Source: Desmodus rotundus | Lineage: Eukaryota > Chordata > Mammalia > Chiroptera > Phyllostomidae | DNA: 64,000 nt | Reading direction: 5' to 3' | Assembly: GCF_022682495.2 (NCBI RefSeq) | Contig: NC_071399.1 | Location: 51,824,873-51,888,872 of the forward strand | Shown: piece after piece, positions 55,756 to 64,000 of the stretch | Layout of the letters: each line of letters begins with the position of its first letter | Position numbering within the stretch: the first letter of the stretch is position 1 | Made by a program: the position numbers and the translations under genes | The notes under the pieces: generated by a model | What the model was told of the DNA's origin: nothing | What the model saw: the letters and a program-made list of their open reading frames with translations, nothing else | The model's database searches: none

Positions 55756-58700
55756 GAGATGGGAAGATGGCAGCAAGGTATGTGGGAATGGAGCCCAGTT
55801 TTCCTTGGGCCCAGCTGAAACACCTGGCTGATCTTCTGAGGAACAGAGTCCCAGCTTATATAAAGTTTGGAGGCAAAAAATTGCACAGGACATTGAAAAA
55901 CAGATAGTGAGGAGACTGTGCTGGGACAGTAAGGTCCCTGGGATCTGCACCAGGACCAAGGCTGCTGCGACCTGATGCCTGCTGCAGGATATGGGGAGGA
56001 GAGTTGGAGCACCAGCTCCCTCCCCTACCAGAGCAGGGAGGGCAGCCCAGCACCAGGAGGTACCTGGGTGCTGGAAGTGGCTGGGGGAAGTAGAGACGAA
56101 GTGGGAAACACACAGAGGCAATACACATCTGCTGGGTCTGTAGACGCTGGCACCAGAAAAACAAGGGTGCCAGGCAACAGCTGGAGAAGGGAGGAGTAGG
56201 GCCTTGTTGGACCCTGACTCGGTTAGTCTAAGGACTGGTTGGAAAGTGGGGCTGTGTTAAAAGCCATGAGCTTGATAAGAGCGGCAGGCAGCTGCTTTGT
56301 AAGGAACTCTGCAGCAGCAGCTGGTGCACCCTGAGAGAGATTTCAGCTGCACGCCCAGAGTGAGTGGTGGAGGGGCACCATGTGCCCCGCCTGTCTGGCA
56401 CTGAGTGCCCAGAGATAGTAGTAGAGGGGAACCATGCACCCTGCTTGTATTGGGCTCCATACCAGAGACTGACTCATGCTGAGTGGCTGATTTGACCCTG
56501 GCAGCTCACAGAAGACCTGGACCAGAGGCTGGGAAACTGTGAATAGTGTGACCCAAACCTGGTCCCCATCCTCTCAGAACCAAAGGAGGGGAGAAAAGCT
56601 AAACCTAGTCCTCTCTTCCTGTGGCATCTAGGAAGACCAGCAGAACTCCCTGAACAGTTTGAAGTCAGCAGGAGGCTTATTATCATCTCTTTTTTCCCCT
56701 TATCTTTTTGGATCCTCTCTCTTCCCGCACCTCTCCCTTTTTTTTCTTTTTTTTCTTCTTTCAGGTGAGATGATGATAAGATGCAGAGTTACAAAGGGTC
56801 CAGAGACAGATCGGAAGGGGGAGCACAAGGCTAACCCCAAAAACTGAGAAACTGAGACAAATGCCACTTTGCTATCCCACAGAGATGGCATTTTCTTGTG
56901 TATCTGTATTACTGTTATCCTGCAATTATTTTCTACCACTTTCATTTTTTAGTATCATTTTTATTTATCTTTCTTCTATTTAGTTTTCCTCATTTTATTT
57001 CAATGTTTAATTGCATTGGTTGACTGGTTTTCCTTATTCTCTCCGTATTGTATTTTAATTTTCCTTCTTTCACTTCACCCGTGTTGCAATAACACTGCTC
57101 TTGATTGGGTACTTTCTATTCTGATTATCCAAATCATACATTTCTTGTCATATTATTGTTGTTCCAGTACTATTGTAAATAATTATTGTTCCATAGAATT
57201 GTACATACTACACAGCAATCCTCCAGGATCTTAGCCCACTTCACTTTAATCCTGAGCATTATTATTGTTGTGGTTGACTCTATTCTCTCTCACACAAGAT
57301 CTACTTTCTATACTTTAATCTCACTATATCTCATCATCTAACCTTGCACAAGTGCTCTGTTTTCTGGATTCAGCTCACAATTATCCTCCCCTCTAACAAG
57401 AGTCTTATCTCTCTTTCACCTTTTATAAAAGTGGCTAATTGGGTGAAACAGCACAGTTAACAAAGGCTCCAATTAAAAGACATAGAGTAGCCAAATTGAT
57501 AAGAAAGCATGACCCACACAGATGCTGCCAACAAGAGACCCATCTCAGAATAAAAGACCTACACAGACTGAAAGTGAAGAGATAGAAACAAATATTCCAA
57601 GCAACCGGACAGGAAAAAAAAATCAGGGGTACCAATACTCATATAACACAAACAGATTTCAAAACAAGAGCCATAAAAAGAGACCCAGAAGGTCACTTCA
57701 TAATACTCAAGGGAAGAATCCATCAAGAAGACATAAACATTGTAAATATATATGCTCCCAACATAGGAGCACCCAAATACATAAAGAAAATCTTGGAGGA
57801 CTTCAAGAAAGATATTGACAGCAACACAATTCTAGTAGGGGACTTTAACACCCCACTGTCAAAAATGGACAGATCTTCCAAACAAAATATCAACAAAGAT
57901 ATTGCAGCATTGAACAATGTCCTAGATCAAATGAACTTAACTGATATATATAGAGAGCCTTTCATCCCAAAGAAGCAAAATACACATTCTTTTCAAATGC
58001 CCATGGAACATTTTCAAAGATAGACCACATGATAGGACACAAAACAAGCCTCAACAAATTCAAGAAAATTGAAATCATAACAAGTTTTTCCCTGACTACA
58101 GGGAAGTGAAACTAGAAACCAACCTCAAGGAAAAAACTCAAAAACACTCAAATTCATGGAGATTGAACAGCATTCTATTAAACAATGAATGGGTTAAGAG
58201 GGAGATGAAGGAGAAAATCAAAAAGTTCCTGGAAACAAATGACAATGAACTCACAACAATCCAAAAGTCATAGGACACAGCAAAGGCAGTCCAGAGAAGG
58301 AAGTTCATAGTGATACAGGCCTATCTAAAAAGAAAAATAGAAACATTTCGAATAAACAACCTATCCCTACACCTACAAGAACTCGAAGAACAACAAAGAC
58401 AGCCCAGAGAAAGTAGAAGGAAGGATATAACCAAGATCAGAGGACAATTAACTGACATAGAGAGTAAAAGAACAATTCTAAGGATCAATGAGTCCCAGAG
58501 CTGGTTCTTTGAAAAGATAAACAAAATCGACAAGCCCTTCAGCAGGCTCATCAAGAAAAAAAGAGAGGATTCAAATAAACACGATTAGAAATAAAAGAGG
58601 AGAGATTACAACTGATACCACAGAAATACAAAGGATGGTAAGAAATTGCTAAGAAGAACTGTATGCCAAGAAATTTGAGAACCTAGGTGAAATGGACACA

Positions 58701-61484
58701 TTTATAGAAAAATATAATCTTCCAAAACTGAATGAAGAAGAAGCAGAAAGCCTGAACAGACCAATAACAGCTGACAAAATTGAAGCAGTAATCAAAAAGC
58801 TTCCAGCACACAACAGCCCTGGACCAGATGGTTTCACAGGAGAATTCTACAAAGCATTTAAGGGAGAACTAACCCCTATCCTTCACAGACTATTCTAAAA
58901 AATCCAAGAAGATGGAAGATTCCCAAACTCTTTTTATGAGGCCAGCACCATCCTAATCCCAAAACCAGATAAAGACACAACGAAGAAAGAAAACTTCAGG
59001 CCAATATCGCTGATGAACATAGACGCTAAAATTCTCAACAAAATACTGGCAAACTGCATCCAGCAATACATTAAAAAGGTCATACACCATGACCAAGTGG
59101 GATTCATCCCAGGGATGCAAGGATGGTACAATATTCACAAATCAATACACGTAATACATCACATAACCAAGAGGAAAGACAAAAGTCACATGATCATATC
59201 AATACATGTGGAAAAAGCATTTGATAAGATACAGCGCCCATTTCTGATAAAAACACTCAGCAAAGTGGGAATAGAGGGAGTATTCCTCAACATAATAAAG
59301 GCCATATATGAGAGACCTACAGCCAACATCATACTCAATGGGCAAAACTAAAAACTTTTCCACTAAGATCAGGAACAAGACAAGGTTGTCCACTTTCACC
59401 ACTTCTACTCAACATAGTATTGGAAGTCCTAGCCACAGCAATCAGACTAGAAAAAGAAATAAAAGGCATGAAAATTGGAAAGGAGGAAACAAAACTGTCA
59501 TTGTTTGCAGATGACATGATAGTATACATGGAAAATCCTATAAACTCCACCAAAAAACTGCTTGACCTAATAAATGAATTTGGCAAAACAGCGGGATACA
59601 AAGTCAATACTCAGAAATCAAAGGCATTTTTGTACACCAACAACAAAACACCAGAAACAAATATCAGGGGGAAAATCCCATTTTATATAGCAACAAGAAG
59701 AATAAAATACCTAAGAATAAACCTTACCAAGGAGGTAAAAGACCTGTACTCAGAAAACTACACAACACTGAAGAAACAAATCAAGGAAGACAGAAACAAA
59801 CGGAAGCATGTACCATGCCAATGGATCGGAAGAATTAACATTGTCAAAATGGCCATACTACCCAAAGCGATTTATAGATTCAATGCAATCCCTATTAAAG
59901 TACCAAGGACATACTGCACAGATACAGAGCACTTCAAAAATTTATATGGAACCCTAAACGACCCTGAATAACTGCAGCAATTTTGAGAAGAACAAGTAGG
60001 AGGAATCCCAGTACCTGATATCAAAATGTACTACAAGTCCACTGTAATCAAAACAGTCTGGAACTGGCATAAAAACAGGCACATAGACCAATGGAAGAGA
60101 ACAGAGAGCCCAGAAATAACCCCAAGTCTTTACTGTCAATTAATATTTGACAAAGGAGGCAGGAGCATAAAATGGAGCAAAAATAGCCTCTCCAACAAAT
60201 GGTGTTGGGAGATCTGGACAGCTACATGCAAATAAAATGAAACTCGACCACCAACTTACACCATACACAAAAAATAAATTGAAGGTGGATAAAAGACTTA
60301 AATGTAAGTCATGACACCATTACAGTCCTAGAGGAGAACATAGGCAGGAAAATCTCAGATATTCCATGCAGCAATATTTTCACTGATATATCCCCTAGAG
60401 CAAGGGACATAAAGGAAAGAATAAACAAATGGGACCTCATCAAAATAAAAAGCTTCTGCATGGCTAAAGAAAACAGCATTAAGATGAAAAGAGAACCAAC
60501 AGTATGGGAAAACATATTTACTAATGATACCTCAGACAAGGGTTTGATATCCAAACTATATAAAGAACTCACATGACTCCTCTCCAGGAAGACAAACGAC
60601 CCAATTAAAAAATGGGCAAAGGACCTGAACAGACATTTATCCAAGGAGGACATACAGAAGGTTCAGAGATATATGAAAGGATGCCCAGTATCACTAGCCA
60701 TGAGAGAGATGCAAATTAAAACCACAGAGAGATGCCACTTCACACTGGCCAGAATGGCCATCATAAACAAAGCAACAAACAACAAATGTTGGAGAGGATG
60801 CGCGGAGAAAAGGTAACCCTAGTGCACTGTTGGTGGGAATGCAGACTGGTGCAGCCAGTGGAAAACATTATGGAATTTCCTCAGAAAACTAAAGATGGAA
60901 CTGCCTTTTGATCCAGCAATTCCACTGCAAGATTGTATCCTAAAAGCCCTGAAATACAAATCCAAAAGAACCTATGCACCCCAATGTGCATAGCAGCACA
61001 ATTTACAATAGCCAAGTGCTTGAAGCAACCTAGGTGCCCATCAGCAAATGAGTGGATCCAAAAACTATGGTACATTTACACAGTGGAATACTATGCAGTT
61101 GAAAGAAAGAAAGAGCTTATACCCTTTGGGACAGCATGGATGGAACTGAAGAGCATTATGCTAAGTGAAATAAACCAGGCAATGAATGACAAATACCATA
61201 TGATTTCACCATTAACAGGAACCTAATCAACAAAATGAACAAGCAAGCAAAGTATAGCCAAAGACATTGAAATTGAGAACAGGCTGACAGTGATGAGAAG
61301 GGAGAGGGGAGGGGATAATGGGGAAAGGGTGAAGGGTTACAGGAACAATTGTAAAGGACATATGGACAATAACAAGGGGTGGTGGAAATGGGGGAGTGAG
61401 GCGGGGAGGGCTGGAGTGGTGGGGAGGGGTAGGGGGGAAAGGCAGAAAATTGTGCTTGAACAACATTAAAAAAAATTTTAACAG
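55756..61484 (+). mobile_element. L1 LINE with 5' UTR joined to ORF2, ORF1 deleted (about 5.7 kb)
   Basis: Sense-strand L1 beginning GAGATGGGAAGATGGCAGCA, with a 5' UTR of about 1.7 kb related to that of the reverse L1 (shared 'ggacattgaaaaacagat' near 55890; shared 'caagagtctt' and 'ttataaaagtggct' near 57400-57440). At about 57455-57480 the 5' UTR is joined directly to ORF2 endonuclease sequence, so ORF1 and the ORF2 start are missing. ORF2 then runs to about 61226, followed by the 3' UTR and the A-tail ('gaacaacattaaaaaaaa'). Flanks share CAGTTTTT (55748-55755 and 61482-61489), a plausible short duplication. Confidence 0.88.
57480..61226 (+). pseudogene. L1 ORF2 remnant: endonuclease, reverse transcriptase, C-terminus
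   Basis: Successive fragments in order: endonuclease at 57480-58020 (CCQQETHL-type start; ILVGDFNTPLSKMDRSSKQN at 57830-57890; LTDIYR); linker at 58310-58588 (SWFFEKINKIDKPFSRLIKK); RT start at 58692-58898 ([20 protein letters not shown]); RT at 59013-59351 ([20 protein letters not shown]); and 59420-59971 with the catalytic FADDMIVY box intact, then [20 protein letters not shown]. The C-terminal region is at 60933-61226. At least six frameshifts or stops separate the pieces, so no full protein is made. Confidence 0.88.
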
Positions 61485-61489
61485 TTTTT

Positions 61490-62089
61490 ATAATCTCTTT
61501 ACATTTATTACACTCATTGGGCATTGTAGCTTCTGATACCATATCTGTGTGGGGTTTCAATTTCATTGGAAATATTGCTCATTTTCCACACAGATTCTCA
61601 GCAATTTGCAACCTTTCTATTTTTCTTTCCTGAGTTGTGGGTAGAGTTTTTCTTGTCCTCTTTATCCAGACAGGGAAGTCCTTTTGGGACTTAGCTTTAT
61701 GTATAATTCTTATGTTTAGTTTCTTGCTTCACACTGCCCCAGGGTCTTATTTTATTTTCCTACCTCCAAGGTAAAGCCCCTGCCCTTAGCTTTCAGGGCT
61801 GAGACCCACACCCTTGTCCCTTTGGGCTTTTCTCTCATCAATTGTCAGGAGCAGCACTCTATGAGTTCTTTTTTTCATCTTGGTTTATTATGGCTTTTTC
61901 GTCTTCCTTACTTTCTCTTTCTTTCCTTTTCTCTTTCCCTCCCTTTCTTACTTCTTCCTAGTTGACTATGTATTCTATAAAATGTTCTATGCTTCTACCT
62001 AGCATTCATTTGAGTTTTCAATAGGATCAATAGAATCTGTGTGTGGTGGTGATAGCAGTAGGATTCAGATGAATTCAGTTCATGTTGTC
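61490..62089. other. intergenic sequence, pyrimidine-rich
   Basis: Unique-looking, with a (TTTC/CTTT)n stretch at about 61910-61960. The beginning ('tttttataatctctttacatttattacactcattgggcattgtag') may continue the old L1 split by the insertion. No gene. Confidence 0.4.
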
Positions 62090-62560
62090 CAAGGAACTTG
62101 AGTGATCTTTTTAAAATGAAATAGATCTTGTCACTCCTCAAATTAAAGTCTACTGATGATTTGCTATTGCATTTAGATAAATAAACTTCAAGCTCCTTAT
62201 TTTGGCTTAAAATACTCTATATTAGTTGGCTCCTATTTCCCTTTGTAACCAGAACTCATGGTATGTTTCCCCTCACTCAAACCAATCTTTTCTCTTGCCG
62301 TATAGTCACTGTCCTAACTGTTGCTTCTGTCTGGAAGCAACAGTTTCTTCTAGGCTTCTGTCTAGGGCTGGTCCCTAGATCTTGGCATGGACATCTCCAT
62401 CCAGATCCTCCAGATGACAGAATTGTCACCATCCTTAAAAAATTGTTTCCCTGATGTCTCCTTCCCTCTTGTACCACCCTGTTTCATAGTCATCATGACA
62501 CTTAGCACTATGTTAACTATTATTTTTAACTTACATTTTTATTTTTTTCTTTATTGTTTA
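62090..62560 (+). repeat. L2 LINE 3' fragment
   Basis: 'gatctttttaaaatgaaatagatcttgtcactcctcaaattaaagtctactgatgatttgctattgcatttagataaataaacttcaagctcctt' followed later by 'ccctgatgtctccttccctcttgtacc' keeps the L2 sense order, strongly diverged. Confidence 0.65.
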
Positions 62561-63189
62561 TTTTGGAAGCCAGTCAAATAGTGATTGCTGATGGAGAAGG
62601 AAAAAAAATAATCAAGGATGAATCCCAGATCTGGGGTTTGAGCAAGTGAGTAGATACCTTTGAGAGAAATAGGTATGGGGAGAAAATCAAGAGTTCTGTA
62701 TTAAAAATGCTGATGTTTGAGATTCCTATTCCTCATCCTAGTGGATAAATCAATCAAGAAGTTGGTAAAGAAGTCTGGAACTCAAGCACAAGTAGGGGAT
62801 AAAGATATAAGTTTGAGCATTATTAGCATATAAACAATATTTAAAGCCTTATGAGCAGCTGTAGTACCCAGGGGAATAGTCAATGTTGCTAGAAAAGAGG
62901 AGGTAACATGTTTTTGAAACATTCACCAGTGTGGTGTCATTAGATGTACAAAATGTAATGCCATTGAACAAGTATGTACAAAACAAGGGAGGGCCTCTTC
63001 ACTGAGGAAATTAAGCAGCATGATCAAAACTTTATTTAATAGCTTGACTCGCTCCTTTTAGTCAGAGGTTTCATATATGGAATCTCCTGGTTATAGAATG
63101 AACAGGCTGTCTATCTACTTTGGCTTCCTTGAGCTACAGATCACAATTTCATATTTATTTAGTTATTTATTTATAAAGCTTTTAAATTT
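62561..63189. other. intergenic sequence, nothing recognised
   Basis: Unique-looking AT-rich DNA. Confidence 0.4.
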
Positions 63190-63375
63190 ATTTTTAGACA
63201 GAGGGGAAGGAAGGGAGAAAAAGAGGGAAAGAAATATCAATGTGTGGTTGCCTCTTGTGCACCCCCCACTGGGGACCTGGCCTACAACCCAGGCATGTGC
63301 CTTGACTGGGAATCAAACTAGTGACCCTTTGGTTCACAGGTCAGCACTCAATCCACTGAGCCACACCAGCCATAA
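63190..63375 (-). mobile_element. Ves-family SINE
   Basis: Reverse strand: 'tggctggtgtggctcagtggattgagtgctgacc' head, 'agtttgattcccagtcaaggcacatgcctgggttgtaggccagg' body, CT-rich tract and A-rich tail. Same subfamily as 5503, 16736 and 19788. Confidence 0.93.
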
Positions 63376-64000
63376 CACACCATTTCATTTTTAAATTTAA
63401 CTTATATACAGTTCTTCTTGTCTTCTGGACATATTTAGGCTATGAAAGGTTTGCCTAGAGATATGAATTGTTTATGCAGATGGTATGGCCACAACTGTGC
63501 AATATGTTCATGTCCTTACTTTATGATTTCAGTCTAAACCAAATTAAAGGTTTATAATCACCCTTGTTCACTAAGTAATGATAGATATTTTTAATTGATC
63601 TTTTGTCAAGAATAGGGGTGTAGTTCCAAGTGAGATGCATTTTCTGTAATGCATGTAGTGCCCCATCATGAAATAGCTATTGTCTTTGTCATGGGCAGAC
63701 CAAAAATTAAACAATAAAAAATACTTTTTTACATGACATTTCATTTTTGAATAACCAGCAACCCAAATTCTCAGGCATTGGGATTAATATATTTATCTCC
63801 ACAGGTATCCAGAAATGAAATAAAATATCATCAAAAGCAGTGGACACACTTCACGGCTATTATACCCCAAACTTTCCTCCAGTAACATAGTTTATTAACA
63901 TTAAATGAAAAACCAAAACCTGCACGATGTTGTTCAAGCAGCTTTAATGGGCTTTAGGACAGGGCACACCCCTGACAATTCTTTTGTAGATATTTTATTA
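63376..64000. other. intergenic sequence to window end, nothing recognised
   Basis: AT-rich. 'tttatctccacag' at about 63794-63805 looks like a splice acceptor, but the sequence after it has stops in all forward frames within a short distance and I cannot link it to a gene. Confidence 0.4.

Noticed and set aside
45491..64000. FAM216B (gene expected next to EPSTI1 in mammals)
   Set aside because: I compared reverse-strand frames with what I remember of the protein and found no matching segment. The gene probably lies beyond the window.
63794..64000. Exon after a good-looking acceptor (tttatctccacag)
   Set aside because: All forward frames hit stops quickly, no donor follows within the window, and no homology was recognised.

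Overview
The window is mammalian nuclear DNA, almost certainly from a bat. At least nine tRNA-derived SINEs carry the layout and conserved phrases of the chiropteran Ves family (tRNA-like head with 'cagtggattgag' or 'cagttggttagag', body 'gattcccagtcaggg', a 'tctctccctctc' tract, then an (A)n/(AAATAA)n tail). The L1 3' ends, HAL1-like half-LINEs, mariners and hAT MITEs also look like those of bats. No bacterial, plasmid or viral genome organisation is present.

The only host gene I can support is the 3' part of EPSTI1 (epithelial stromal interaction 1, an interferon-inducible cytoplasmic protein), on the + strand. Three coding exons with correct splice sites and compatible phases lie at 50-133, 22373-22446 and 28657-28756. 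A terminal exon is proposed at 43683 after a 14.9-kb intron. The upstream exons lie before the window. About 20 kb downstream of the gene shows no further recognisable gene.

Layout. 1-22 kb: a large EPSTI1 intron with a 5'-truncated L1 split by a hAT MITE, a second L1 split by a TA-flanked MITE, an ancient L1, two mariners (one with an extra inverted end), a solo LTR with a 6-bp duplication, a hAT MITE with a perfect 8-bp duplication, and a HAL1-like half-LINE. 22-29 kb: exons 2 and 3 separated by an L1 tail, a palindromic-ended MITE, an unclassified unit and a second type of solo LTR (4-bp duplication). 29-44 kb: last intron, with an L2, a second HAL1-like element that keeps an open ORF1 and a 15-bp target duplication, an internally deleted L1 of about 6.1 kb, and an ancient L1 carrying a SINE. 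44-53 kb: a second copy of each LTR type, and mostly unique DNA. 53-64 kb: ancient L1, a 5.7-kb internally deleted L1, L2 and a SINE.

I found no new multi-gene system. The points most worth following are the EPSTI1 3' end (coding ends two codons after the splice while a decayed alternative frame continues), the composite mariner, the two half-LINEs, two L1s with complementary internal deletions, and an unclassified 0.7-kb unit with a CpG-rich end at 24.55-25.25 kb. Everything here was read by eye. Family assignments rest on recalled consensus features, and element boundaries are exact only where a target-site duplication is reported.
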